The notes beneath the pieces were generated by a model. It worked only from the letters and a program-made list of their open reading frames with translations. It was not told where the DNA came from and did no database searches. A stretch of 64,000 nucleotides of DNA from CAZLFQ01 sp964625465 (lineage in GTDB: Bacteria; Pseudomonadota; Alphaproteobacteria; Rickettsiales; Midichloriaceae): positions 1 to 64,000 of the forward strand of contig CAZVFD010000002.1 of assembly GCA_964625465.1 (NCBI GenBank), given 5' to 3'. Below, in pieces: positions 24,283 to 33,623 of this stretch (positions are counted from its first letter, which is position 1; every line of letters starts with the position of its first letter). A program made the translations under genes and the position numbers.

Positions 24283-25149
24283 TTACGGTTGTAAATCTTC
24301 ATCAAGTGGTTCTTTCAGGTCAACTGATTCCTTTGGCTTCAGATTTTTAGAAATTAAGTTTTCAATTCTGCGGATATCTTGTTTGGAAATTTTACCTTCG
24401 GTATTTCCTCCCTCTTGATATTTCTGTAAGAGTTGTGAAAGCTTATTAGCCTCAGCTTCTTCGATAGACATGTTTAACATGTCTTCTTCTGTGTTTTTAT
24501 CAATATCTTTCATTTGTTCTTTAGACAAGTCTTTAGCTAATTTTTGCATCATTGAATCAACAAACCTTTCATCCTTTGTTTTTTTGCTAATTGAATCGAA
24601 TGCAACCTGAATTCTTTCATAGAAGGTATTTGGGATAAAGTCTTTCATCATCTCTTGTCCTTGGGTTAGCATAGGGAAGACTTGAGCCTTTTTTAGGGTT
24701 TCAGGAGTGTAGTCCTTCGCAGTAGAAATATCATCGCCGTTACCACCTTTTAAAATTGACAGGCTGGACATGGCAACTGAAAATACAAATGTTACGATTA
24801 CTGCGCCCCTGAATATTCCAAAGCCAGCCCCTAGTATCCTATCAATAATACCTTTTGTGAGCCCTTTTACAGCTGTGGTTGCGACCATATTAAATATGCC
24901 GAAAATTATTAAGAAGCCTAGCAGCAATGCTGAGTGTCCAAACATTAATAATAACAGTTCATTAGAAACTTTTTCTTCTAAAAACGGTTTTGCTTGAGGG
25001 TATAATAAGTACGCAAGATATATGGAAAGTATCCAACCTGTAAGAGATAAGAATGAACCAATAAACCCTCTAATAAACGCAAAGAGAGTGGACACAAGTA
25101 CAACAGCAATTACTATATAGTCAATACTGTTTAAAGCTGCGCTATCCAT
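24283..25149 (-). CDS. cvpA: CvpA family membrane protein
   Basis: A 288-residue protein with an N-terminal CvpA domain: four membrane helices over about residues 8-130, including LNSIDYIVIAVVLVSTLFAFIRG split over the first helix and the family's IDRILGAGFGIFRGAVIV near residues 100-120. The C-terminal half is a charged, soluble extension. CvpA proteins are named for a colicin V production requirement in E. coli; the general role, possibly envelope homeostasis, is unsettled. It is the last gene of tkt-radA-cvpA, 3 bases after radA. Confidence 0.9.
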   Translation of the reverse strand: MDSAALNSIDYIVIAVVLVSTLFAFIRGFIGSFLSLTGWILSIYLAYLLYPQAKPFLEEKVSNELLLLMFGHSALLLGFLIIFGIFNMVATTAVKGLTKGIIDRILGAGFGIFRGAVIVTFVFSVAMSSLSILKGGNGDDISTAKDYTPETLKKAQVFPMLTQGQEMMKDFIPNTFYERIQVAFDSISKKTKDERFVDSMMQKLAKDLSKEQMKDIDKNTEEDMLNMSIEEAEANKLSQLLQKYQEGGNTEGKISKQDIRRIENLISKNLKPKESVDLKEPLDEDLQP

Positions 25150-25152
25150 AAA

Positions 25153-26529
25153 TTATCTACCAAAAATTTTATCTAGTTCTCTTATGTGATTAACATTAAG
25201 CACATCAATATTGCAAGCAATCTTTTTATTTTTTGAAGGTTGTGGTGCATAAGCTTGTTTGAAACCAAGCTTTGATGCTTCGTTTAATCTTAGTTCATAG
25301 TGCACAACCTGCCTAAGTTCACCAGAAAGACCAACTTCACCAAAGAAAACATTTTCTCGACTGATCGGCGCATTTCTATGTGCTGAAATCAATGCTGCAA
25401 GTACCGCCAAGTCAGCAGCTGGCTCTGTGATTTTTAAACCGCCAACAACGTTTAGGTATACTTCTTTATCGAGAAGATTAATGCCGTAACGGGCATTTAA
25501 AACTGCAATCATCATGGCTAGTCTATTGATGTCCCAACCAACTACAGCTCTTCTTGGAGTCGCCAAAAATGATGGAACAACTAGCGCTTGTATCTCGAGT
25601 AAAATGGGGCGAGTACCTTCTAAGCCCACAAATATTGCAGATCCTGGAATTGCTTCTCCTTTTGTAGGAAGAAAAATTGCTGATGGGTTTGATACCTCGG
25701 CAAGACCAGTATCGCACATTTCAAATACGCCAATTTCATTTGCTGCACCAAAACGGTTTTTGACAGCGCGAATAATTCTGAATTGATGGCCGCGCTCTCC
25801 TTCAAAATATAAAACAGTATCGACCATATGCTCTAAAACTTTTGGCCCTGCAATCGTTCCTTCCTTAGTAACGTGACCAACAAGAATTAATGCAATGCCT
25901 TTTGATTTGGCAATTCTAATAAGTTCAAACGCACAAGCACGAACTTGGGAAACTGTTCCCGGAGCGGACTCGATCGCTTCATTAAAAATAGTTTGAATGG
26001 AATCGATCACTAAAACATTTAGTTCTGTTGTATTAATTGCTTTGAGAATTTCATTGAGCGAAGTGGCTGCTGCAACTTGGGTATGGCTTGTTGGAGTGTT
26101 GAGTCTTTTGGCACGGAGTTTAATTTGTTCAACTGATTCTTCACCACTTATATATAAGCATTTATTCCCAGCTTTACTAAGAGCAACGACTGTCTGAAGG
26201 AGTAGTGTAGATTTACCAATTCCAGGATCGCCGCCAATTAATATTGCAGAACCGCTTACTAATCCACCACCTAAAACTCTGTCGAGTTCTAATATCCCAG
26301 TGTGAGTACGTGGAACATCTTCGACATGTTCATCTAAAGTATGAAATTCAACATTTCTAGCTTTTTTCACTTTATTGTCATTAGTACCTTTTCCAAAAAC
26401 GGGTGTGGCAGTTAGTACTTCTTCTGTGATTGAGTTCCAAGCATTGCAGGCATCGCATTTGCCAGACCATTTATTATGGACTGATCCACATTCTTGGCAG
26501 ATATATGCAACTGTGCTTTTTTTACTCAT
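25153..26529 (-). CDS. radA: DNA repair protein RadA (Sms)
   Basis: A 458-residue RadA, a RecA-related motor that processes branched recombination intermediates. Visible: the N-terminal zinc finger CQECG...CDAC (near residues 11-31), Walker A GGDPGIGKST near 94-103, the RadA-specific KNRFG motif near residue 252, and the C-terminal Lon-protease-like domain with NVVGGLKITEPAADLAV. Length is standard. Its start overlaps the tkt stop by 8 bases. Confidence 0.97.
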   Translation of the reverse strand: MSKKSTVAYICQECGSVHNKWSGKCDACNAWNSITEEVLTATPVFGKGTNDNKVKKARNVEFHTLDEHVEDVPRTHTGILELDRVLGGGLVSGSAILIGGDPGIGKSTLLLQTVVALSKAGNKCLYISGEESVEQIKLRAKRLNTPTSHTQVAAATSLNEILKAINTTELNVLVIDSIQTIFNEAIESAPGTVSQVRACAFELIRIAKSKGIALILVGHVTKEGTIAGPKVLEHMVDTVLYFEGERGHQFRIIRAVKNRFGAANEIGVFEMCDTGLAEVSNPSAIFLPTKGEAIPGSAIFVGLEGTRPILLEIQALVVPSFLATPRRAVVGWDINRLAMMIAVLNARYGINLLDKEVYLNVVGGLKITEPAADLAVLAALISAHRNAPISRENVFFGEVGLSGELRQVVHYELRLNEASKLGFKQAYAPQPSKNKKIACNIDVLNVNHIRELDKIFGR

Positions 26530-28477
26530 GTTTTAGAATGCTTACTATCTTAGATGCAATATCAGTATCTACTATTCCGAAATGTTTGTACAGTGCACTT
26601 GCGGGAGCAGATTCCCCAAAGGTATTCATTCCAAAAAACATTCCATGTGGGCCAATTAGTCTTTCCCATCCTTGAGATATTCCTGCTTCAATTGCAACTT
26701 TTAAACTTTTATTACAAGTGAAGAGCATTTGGTACTCCATGTCTTGTTCGTAAAACAAATCGATACATGGAACAGAAACAACTCGACAGCCAATGTTTTG
26801 TTGTTCAAGAATTTTGGCAGTATCAAGTGCAATTTTTACTTCTGAACCTGTTGCAAACAATGTAACTGTAAGGTCTTTTTCAGATTCCTTTAAAATATAT
26901 GCGCCTTTACTGGATAGGTTTTCATTGGTGTGCTGCAATCTTACTTGCGGTAAATTTTGCCTGCTTAGTGATAATATTGAAGGTGAATTTTGCAAACCTA
27001 ATACTAACTCCCAACATTCTAAAGTTTCGATCACATCGGCAGGTCTAAACACATATAAATTTGGAATTGCACGTAGAGATGCTAAATGTTCAACAGGTTG
27101 GTGAGTCGGTCCATCTTCGCCCAGTCCAATTGAGTCGTGCGTCATGACGTAAATAACTTTTTGTTTCATGAGCGCCGATAATCTTATCGCTGGTCTTGCA
27201 TAATCAGTAAATGAAAGGAATGTGCCACCATAAGGAGTTAAACCATGCAACGACATACCGTTCATCATTGCCGCCATGCCGTGTTCTCTGATGCCGTAGT
27301 AGATGTAGTTTCCTGCAAAATTGTTTGGCGAGATTGGCGTATTGTGTTCGGTCTTCGTTAAATTAGAGCCTGTTAAATCGGCAGAGCCGCCAATCATATT
27401 TTTAATATGTGGAAGCAATGCTTTAATAGCTCGCCCTGAGGAAGCTCGGCTGGCTTCTGTAACTGGTGTAGCAGCAAGTTTTTGCTTTTCAGCAATGACT
27501 ATGTCCTGCAAATCTAAATTGGTATTTAGATATTCTTTGAGTGGTTGTCCTTCTTTCTTAAAAATTTTCTGCCATTTTTTATAGGCTTTTTGATTGCGAG
27601 TTGCGAAATTTCTCCATTCTGAAAGAACGTCCGTAGGAACAAAGAAATGCTCGTGCTCCCAATTTAAATTACTTCTGGTTTTGGCAGCTTCATCTGCACC
27701 TAATGGTGAGCCATGCGTGCTGTTACAACCAGCTTTTGAAGGTGAGCCATAACCAATCGTAGTTTTGCAAGCAATCATAACAGGTTTTTTAGAACGCTGA
27801 GCCCATTTTAATGCTTGCTCAATTTGCTCGTAGTTGTGGCCATCGATTGCTTTTGTCACCCAGCCACATGCTTGAAAACGTTTAAGATGGTTTTCAGATG
27901 TTGAAAGCGAAGTTGGCCCATCGATGGTGATGTTATTGTCATCGAATAGCACGATTAAATTTTTAAGATTCAAGTGACCAGCAAGTGAAATTGCTTCTTG
28001 GCTGATGCCTTCCATCAAACAGCCGTCACCGCAGATTATATAGGTTTTATGGTTGACTAATTTATCACCAAATTTTGCATTCATGATGCGCTCAGCCAAC
28101 GCCATACCCACCCCATTCGCTAAGCCTTGGCCAAGAGGGCCCGTGGTTGTTTCAATTCCAGTTGCTAAACCAAATTCTGGGTGGCCTGCAGTTTTCGAAC
28201 CAAGTTGACGGAAGTTTTTTAATTCTTCCATAGTCATGTCTTTGTAACCAGTTAGGTGAAGGATTGAGTAGAGTAGTGCAGAGCCGTGGCCTGCTGAAAG
28301 TATTAAGCGGTCGCGGTCGATCCAGTTTGGATCTTCGGGGTTGTATTTTATGAAGTTTTTGTAGAGCACAGTTGCGACATCTGCCATTCCCATTGGCATC
28401 CCAGGGTGGCCAGATTTAGCTTTCTCAACCATATCTATGCTTAAGAAACGAATTGCATTTGCGAGTTTTTGGTGCAT
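26522..28477 (-). CDS. tkt: Transketolase
   Basis: A 651-residue thiamine-diphosphate enzyme of the pentose phosphate pathway, exchanging two-carbon units between sugar phosphates. The N-terminal ThDP motif GDGCLMEG lies near residues 149-156; substrate His residues occur in KSGHPGMP and TGPLGQG contexts; the central domain has THDSIGLGEDGPTHQPVE near residues 449-466. Length is standard. Together with dxs it supplies and uses C5/C3 intermediates. Confidence 0.97.
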   Translation of the reverse strand: MHQKLANAIRFLSIDMVEKAKSGHPGMPMGMADVATVLYKNFIKYNPEDPNWIDRDRLILSAGHGSALLYSILHLTGYKDMTMEELKNFRQLGSKTAGHPEFGLATGIETTTGPLGQGLANGVGMALAERIMNAKFGDKLVNHKTYIICGDGCLMEGISQEAISLAGHLNLKNLIVLFDDNNITIDGPTSLSTSENHLKRFQACGWVTKAIDGHNYEQIEQALKWAQRSKKPVMIACKTTIGYGSPSKAGCNSTHGSPLGADEAAKTRSNLNWEHEHFFVPTDVLSEWRNFATRNQKAYKKWQKIFKKEGQPLKEYLNTNLDLQDIVIAEKQKLAATPVTEASRASSGRAIKALLPHIKNMIGGSADLTGSNLTKTEHNTPISPNNFAGNYIYYGIREHGMAAMMNGMSLHGLTPYGGTFLSFTDYARPAIRLSALMKQKVIYVMTHDSIGLGEDGPTHQPVEHLASLRAIPNLYVFRPADVIETLECWELVLGLQNSPSILSLSRQNLPQVRLQHTNENLSSKGAYILKESEKDLTVTLFATGSEVKIALDTAKILEQQNIGCRVVSVPCIDLFYEQDMEYQMLFTCNKSLKVAIEAGISQGWERLIGPHGMFFGMNTFGESAPASALYKHFGIVDTDIASKIVSILKHE

Positions 28478-28576
28478 GGCTTACCTAACATATTTCATTT
28501 GTAAGTATTATATTTGGTTATGGTGGAATGTCTATGGGGAGGTTTTTGGTTTTAAATAGTGTGCTTTGCTTTAAAC

Positions 28577-28606
28577 AAAAAAAAGGCTCCCGAAGGAGCC
28601 TTTTCA
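28577..28606 (-). terminator. Intrinsic terminator of rpsA
   Basis: On the minus strand: AAGGCTCC, loop TTCG, GGAGCCTT, then a run of T. It lies 11 bases after the rpsA stop codon. Confidence 0.9.
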
Positions 28607-28616
28607 AGAAGACTGA

Positions 28617-30428
28617 TTACTCAGCTTTCTTAGTTTTTTTGGCTGCTGCTTTTTTAGGCTTTTCTTCAGAAGCTTCTTCTTTAGCTTTTTTCTTAGAAGA
28701 AGATTCATCTGTAGATGAGTCTTTAGCAAGTGCTTTACCAAGGATATCACCTAAGCTTGCACCGCTATTAGCTGAGCCGTATTCAGCAATTGTTTTCTTC
28801 TCTTCTTCTACTTCAAATGCTTTGATAGATAGAGAAACTTTGCGGTCTTTCGCATCGATTGAAACAACTTTAGCATCTACTTTGTCACCAACGCCAAATC
28901 GCTCTGGACGTTGCTCTGATTTATGTTTAGACAGATCACCTTTCTTGATGAATGTCTTAATGCCATCAGTAAGCTCAACTTCGATACCATCTTTGTTAAC
29001 TTCTGTAACTGCACAAGTAACAACGTCACCTTTGTTGAATCCTGAAAGAGATGTAGATACTTTATCTTCTGTTAGTTGTCTTACACCTAATGAAACGCGT
29101 TCACGTTCAATGTCAACATTAAGAACTACAGCATTAATTTTTTCACCTTTGCTGTATTTTTTAAGTTCAACTTCAGGCTTTTCATCCCAAGACAATTCAG
29201 TTGCTGGAACTAATGCTTCGATTGCTTCGCTTGGATTATCACCGTTTAGAAGAACGAAAATTCCAAAGTCAGCGATGTTTTGAATGGTTCCTTCAACTTT
29301 TGTTCCTGCTGGGCAATTTTGTGCAAATAGCTTCCATGGATTATCAATACATTGCCTGATACTTAAGCTAATTTTATGTTTAGAAATATCAAGTTCAAGA
29401 ACCATAACTTCCACTTTATCACCTGGTTTAACAAGTTTGCGTGGGTGTGTGTTTTTAGCATTCCAGCTAATTTCAGTATGGTACACAAGACCTTCAACAC
29501 CTGGCTCAAGTTCAACAAATGCACCGTAATCGGTCACAGTTGTGATTGTTCCTTTCAATGTCATTCCAGCTTTGTACTTATCTGAGAAGCCTTCCCATGG
29601 ATTTTTCTCTAACTGTTTCAAGCCTAGAGAAACGCGTTTTGTTTCTTCGTTGTACTTGATCACCATTACTTTCATGGTTTGTCCCATGCTTAATACTTCA
29701 GAAGGGTGCGAAATTTTGCTCCACGAAATATCTGTAATATGTAATAGACCGTCAATTGATCCAAGGTCAATGAAAGCTCCGTAATCAGTAATGTTTTTAA
29801 CTGATCCTTCGAGTACGCTTCCTTCTTTGATGTTTGCAAGAAGTGCATCACGAGCTTCTGCTCTAGATTCTTCAAGGATCGCTCTGCGAGATACAACGAC
29901 GTTGCCTTGATCTCTATCCATTTTCAGGATTTTAAAAGGTTGTTTGATGTTCATCAATGGAGACATATCTTTGATAGGTCTGATATCAACTTGGCTGCCA
30001 GGTAAGAACGCGATAAGACCGTTAAGATCTACAGCAAAACCACCTTTAACGCGTCCAATTATGTTTCCGTCGACGTTGATGTCTTTATTTAATAATTCTT
30101 CAAATTTAAACCAAGCTTCTTCGCGCACTGCCATAGCTCTGCTCAGTACTGTTGTGCCATCATGGCTATCGCTGCGGTCGATGAAAACTTCCACTGTATC
30201 ACCGATTTTCAAGTTTGGATTTGGGTTCTCAGGAGTCGCAAATTCTTTTAAAGAAACTCTGCCTTCACTTTTTAAGCCAACGTCAACATATGCGTCGCCA
30301 TTTTTTAGTGCTACGATTCGGCCTTTTGTAACTGTGCCTTCTCTTTTTTCTTCTCTGATTGATTCTTCGAATAGTTGAGCAAAATTTTCTTCGAATTGAT
30401 TCTGCTCTTTAGTTTTGAATTGTGTCAT
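28617..30428 (-). CDS. rpsA: 30S ribosomal protein S1
   Basis: A 603-residue S1 with a chain of S1/OB-fold repeats, e.g. VLEGSVKNITDYGAFIDLG, LKGTITTVTDYGAFVELE and VEGTIQNIADFGIFVLL; the first two repeats are the divergent ribosome-binding ones. S1 recruits mRNAs to the 30S subunit. The last 50 residues form a Lys/Ala/Glu-rich tail (EEKPKKAAAKKTKKAE), longer than in E. coli. It follows cmk, the conserved gene order, and ends at a strong terminator. Confidence 0.97.
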   Translation of the reverse strand: MTQFKTKEQNQFEENFAQLFEESIREEKREGTVTKGRIVALKNGDAYVDVGLKSEGRVSLKEFATPENPNPNLKIGDTVEVFIDRSDSHDGTTVLSRAMAVREEAWFKFEELLNKDINVDGNIIGRVKGGFAVDLNGLIAFLPGSQVDIRPIKDMSPLMNIKQPFKILKMDRDQGNVVVSRRAILEESRAEARDALLANIKEGSVLEGSVKNITDYGAFIDLGSIDGLLHITDISWSKISHPSEVLSMGQTMKVMVIKYNEETKRVSLGLKQLEKNPWEGFSDKYKAGMTLKGTITTVTDYGAFVELEPGVEGLVYHTEISWNAKNTHPRKLVKPGDKVEVMVLELDISKHKISLSIRQCIDNPWKLFAQNCPAGTKVEGTIQNIADFGIFVLLNGDNPSEAIEALVPATELSWDEKPEVELKKYSKGEKINAVVLNVDIERERVSLGVRQLTEDKVSTSLSGFNKGDVVTCAVTEVNKDGIEVELTDGIKTFIKKGDLSKHKSEQRPERFGVGDKVDAKVVSIDAKDRKVSLSIKAFEVEEEKKTIAEYGSANSGASLGDILGKALAKDSSTDESSSKKKAKEEASEEKPKKAAAKKTKKAE

Positions 30429-30512
30429 TTATTTAATTGTCCCCAATGTTCTAAAGTTGTTCAACGTACTTCCAGAGAATCACATAAAAGAAAAATCTTT
30501 TAACCTAGGTTG

Positions 30513-31172
30513 TTACGCGCACTTAGGAATGAACCTATCGGTAACTGCACCTTGGGTGAGAGTAATTACTAGTTCAAGAACTGAAGCTGGATCTAGAAGC
30601 GATGTATCAATATGAAGCGCATCTAAAGCAGGTTTAAGCGGGGCAACTTTTCGAGTGCTATCCCGTTCGTCACGTTCACGTAAGTCTCTTAGTACATCGT
30701 CATATATAATATCTTTTCCTTGATTTTGCAACTGTTTATAGCGTCTTCCAGCTCTAATTTCGGGGGTTGCGGTTACAAAAAGCTTTATATCGGCATTAGG
30801 AAAGATGATGGTCCCAATATCACGGCCGTCCATGACGATCCCTTTTTTGCCTATTACGAAGTCTCTTTGAGCTTTGTTAAGTGATTCTCTAACTTCAGGT
30901 ATTGCTCCTAATTTTGAAGCAGCGCGACCTATTTCTTCTGTATCGAGTTCGAGCGCTGACATTTGAGAAAAATTTAAAGTCTTAAGACAATTCAAAACGG
31001 AGTTAATATCCTCAAAATCAATAGATTGCTGGATTATATGGAACCCAGCTGTTCTGTAAATTTTGCCTGTATCAAGGTAGTCAAATTGATAGTATGCAGC
31101 AAGCTTTTCTGCTAAAGTTCCTTTCCCAGATGCTGCCGTACCATCAACAGCAATTACAAAGCAATTAGTCAT
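30513..31172 (-). CDS. cmk: Cytidylate kinase
   Basis: A 219-residue CMP/dCMP kinase. The P-loop AVDGTAASGKGTLAEKLA lies near residues 8-25; the NMP-binding region YLDTGKIYRTAG near 34-45 and the DGRDIGT motif near 118-124 are characteristic. The usual Tyr-Arg in GxxYR is kept. It sits directly upstream of rpsA, as in most proteobacteria. Confidence 0.95.
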   Translation of the reverse strand: MTNCFVIAVDGTAASGKGTLAEKLAAYYQFDYLDTGKIYRTAGFHIIQQSIDFEDINSVLNCLKTLNFSQMSALELDTEEIGRAASKLGAIPEVRESLNKAQRDFVIGKKGIVMDGRDIGTIIFPNADIKLFVTATPEIRAGRRYKQLQNQGKDIIYDDVLRDLRERDERDSTRKVAPLKPALDALHIDTSLLDPASVLELVITLTQGAVTDRFIPKCA

Positions 31173-31217
31173 GAATTACCCGAATATAATTTGGGACATT
31201 GTAACACAAGGAATTGA

Positions 31218-32291
31218 CTAGTCCCAGTATTTTTCATCTATTGAAATATAATCTGAAGCTTTGGCGCTTAATATATGGATTTGCTCGATGCCAAGTCCTT
31301 CCATGATGCTGTAAATAAGAATTAGTGCAGGCTGAGCTTGTTTTACATAGTGATCTGGAAGAATAGGGTACATTTTTTTTACTTCTTCAATGGACTTGCC
31401 ACTAAATGTCAAAGCAGCTTGATAAATCTGATCTTTGGTAACAACTTCATGGAAATTAAGTGTTTCACGGATGCCCCTGTACATAGGACGTCCTATAGCA
31501 AAGATAATGACATCTTTTTGTTTCACCTTGTCTCTGATAACGCTATCTTTTCTGATTTTGTTGCCAATTTTTTTTATCGTAAAATCAATTGCTTTATCTA
31601 GTCTTTCTTTGTCAAAATAGACTGCGTTATCTGTGATGAAGGTCTTGCGAATTATTTTGTCAAAACTTTCAACTCCATACATCCCGTTGTATACATGAAT
31701 CTCATGTTTGTCATCTAATGCACTCAATTGAAAGCTGCCTCCACCTAAATCCCATACAACCATTTTATCATTCAAGGTAGTTTTGGCTGTTGAGTGAGTT
31801 TTTGCTGTGTAAAAACCTAGTTTACCTTCCTCTTCTTGAGGTATAATTTCAATATCAATTTTTTCGGTTTTAAAGAGTTTTAAGAGTTCGTTGGAATTAG
31901 AAGCTTTTCTTGCCCACGCTGTTGCAACTCCTGCACAATTTGTTGCAGCGCAATCCATGTTATATGCCTTTTCAATATCTTGAATTGCATCCTTTGTCTT
32001 TGCAATACATTCTTGAGAAATTACCAACTTGCCATCTTTCTCATGCATGCAAGTTTCGTATTTTATATGAATATTGTGTTCACCGATTTTTTCTAAAATT
32101 TCGCCTTTACACTTGTCTACTTTATTTGCTGTTGTCTTGATAGCCCCAGATCCAACATCAAATGCATATCTATCTTCGATACATTCATTCGCAAAAACTG
32201 ACAATGGGTGTGAGAAAAAAACTAGGCTTAGACCCAAGATAAGTTTATAGTGCATGATAGTCTCGATGGAAATTTTCGCAGATTCTACCAT
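31218..32291 (-). CDS. Exported Ppx/GppA-like phosphatase
   Basis: A 357-residue protein of the actin-like ATPase fold, Ppx/GppA or apyrase type. A signal-peptide-like segment (LILGLSLVFFSHPLSVFA, residues 17-34) precedes the domain. Phosphate-binding motifs: AFDVGSGAIKTTANKVD (phosphate 1), IIPQEEEGKLGFYTA (family GE region) and VVWDLGGGSFQLSA (phosphate 2) near residues 173-186. Ordinary Ppx/GppA proteins are cytoplasmic, so an exported version is unusual; WDLGGGSFQ also resembles NTPDase region 4. The start at 32291 has a good AGAGGAA site; the internal ATG at 32255 would give a more typical signal peptide. Substrate (polyphosphate, pppGpp or nucleotide) is undetermined. Confidence 0.75.
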   Translation of the reverse strand: MVESAKISIETIMHYKLILGLSLVFFSHPLSVFANECIEDRYAFDVGSGAIKTTANKVDKCKGEILEKIGEHNIHIKYETCMHEKDGKLVISQECIAKTKDAIQDIEKAYNMDCAATNCAGVATAWARKASNSNELLKLFKTEKIDIEIIPQEEEGKLGFYTAKTHSTAKTTLNDKMVVWDLGGGSFQLSALDDKHEIHVYNGMYGVESFDKIIRKTFITDNAVYFDKERLDKAIDFTIKKIGNKIRKDSVIRDKVKQKDVIIFAIGRPMYRGIRETLNFHEVVTKDQIYQAALTFSGKSIEEVKKMYPILPDHYVKQAQPALILIYSIMEGLGIEQIHILSAKASDYISIDEKYWD

Positions 32292-32532
32292 GCTTTCCTC
32301 TAAAGTTCAATCACATACTTATTCTTAAGTCGTACAGAATGGCTGATTTTTTCTGCTATTTGGACGATGCAAGTATGAAAATACAATCTTAATAAAATAA
32401 ATTTAGATAAAGTATTGAAATTTAAAAAATTAGATGTTAGCCTGATTGTTGTATAAGGGGGGTGGGAGATTTATCTTCCACGGCTTATGCGTCTTTAAAA
32501 TCAAAATTTTTAAAACATATAACGGAGGGTCT

Positions 32533-33174
32533 ATGCTACAGTCAGCCTGCGATAAATTATTCGATCTTAAAAATGTAGATAATAAGGTATTCTTAATCTC
32601 TAATTTGTTAGCTCAAAAAATTGATATGGTTAAAAATAACCATATGCATACAGCTGAATCTTTTGTGAATCAGATTAAAACTTTTCTGACACCTTTCCAC
32701 AATTATGTGGTAGGTGATACAGGTTTAAGTGGCCACAATCTTGGAGTCCTGCTTACAGGTGCATTCAATGCAGCAGATGCTATGGCAAACAATAATGTAA
32801 CCCCAAACCATATGCATGATTTAGACGTAAATCTTGATGGTATTTGGCAAATTGCTCACCCAGAGCCAGTCATGCCAGATCCAAACATGCCACCAATGCC
32901 GCCATTCCCAGGAATGACGATAGACTTCAATATGCTGCACAATAATCTTATCCCTTTTGTCGGCAAAGATTGTGCTCATACGGATTTTAATATGATGGCA
33001 AATGACCTTAATATGGCTGCTAATAATCCTGTATGCAACAACTATAATATGCCGCCGATGCCACCGTATACAGCTAATTTCTGGAGTATGGATAATTTCG
33101 AGCTCTATGGTAAATGCTTAGATGTAACGGATCTTGCAAATGTTCTTAATACATTAAATACCCCGAATTTCTAA
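32533..33174 (+). CDS. Met/Asn/Pro-rich unknown protein
   Basis: A protein of about 213 residues, unrecognised. ATG at 32533 follows GGAGGG, making a clear start; an open extension to 32446 lacks one. Helical N-terminal half, then two Pro/Met clusters (MPDPNMPPMPPFPGM and YNMPPMPPYTANF) flanking Asn/Met-rich segments with paired MMANDLNMAANN motifs. No membrane segment. A GTGGGAGA/TCTTCCAC hairpin in the leader (near 32462-32481) could affect translation. Probably transcribed alone. Confidence 0.6.
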   Translation: MLQSACDKLFDLKNVDNKVFLISNLLAQKIDMVKNNHMHTAESFVNQIKTFLTPFHNYVVGDTGLSGHNLGVLLTGAFNAADAMANNNVTPNHMHDLDVNLDGIWQIAHPEPVMPDPNMPPMPPFPGMTIDFNMLHNNLIPFVGKDCAHTDFNMMANDLNMAANNPVCNNYNMPPMPPYTANFWSMDNFELYGKCLDVTDLANVLNTLNTPNF

Positions 33175-33180
33175 TCCTCC

Positions 33181-33220
33181 ACAGCAAAGCCTTGTTTATA
33201 AAAAAGCTGGGCTTTGCTGT
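33181..33220 (+). terminator. Inverted repeat after the Met-rich gene
   Basis: ACAGCAAAGCC (33181-33191) and GGCTTTGCTGT (33210-33220) form a perfect 11-bp stem with an 18-base loop. It lies 6 bases after the stop codon. There is no long T run, so termination is likely but not certain. Confidence 0.6.
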
Positions 33221-33273
33221 TCCTAAAACTCTTTTCTCGTACAAAACATAATTATGTGCTACAATGTCTCCAA

Positions 33274-33605
33274 ACAGATGGCTAGACAGTCGCTGTAGAA
33301 ATACAGAGGAAAGTCTGGACTCCACAGGATTAAAGTGCTGGGTAACACCCAGCGAGGGAAACCTCAGGGAAAGTGCAACAGAAATTATACCGCCCGTCAA
33401 AAGGTAAGGGTGAAATGGTGAGGTAAGAGCTCACCGGATTTTTAGTAATAAAGATCGCAAGGCAAACCCCACTTGGAGCAAGACTAAATAGGTGTACACG
33501 CAATTTTATCCTGATTTGTGCACGGGTAAGTCGCTAGATGTAAAGAGTAATCTTTATACCAGAGAAATGATTGTCCACGACAGAATCCAGCTTATAGGTC
33601 ATCTG
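33274..33605 (+). ncRNA. rnpB: RNase P RNA
   Basis: The catalytic RNA of RNase P, which matures tRNA 5' ends, type A layout. Universally conserved pieces are visible: GAGGAAAGTCTGGACTCC near 33307-33324 and GACAGAATCCAGCTTATAG near 33580-33598. The ends pair as helix P1 (AACAGATG near 33274 with CATCTGTT near 33600). A T run follows P1. A TACAAT -10-like box lies at 33261-33266. hemW starts about 20 bases downstream. Confidence 0.95.
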
Positions 33606-33623
33606 TTTTTTTAAGTTAGTTTT

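Noticed and set aside
28528..29283. 251-residue plus-strand ORF
   Set aside because: Antisense to rpsA and its terminator; Ser/Leu-rich shadow translation.
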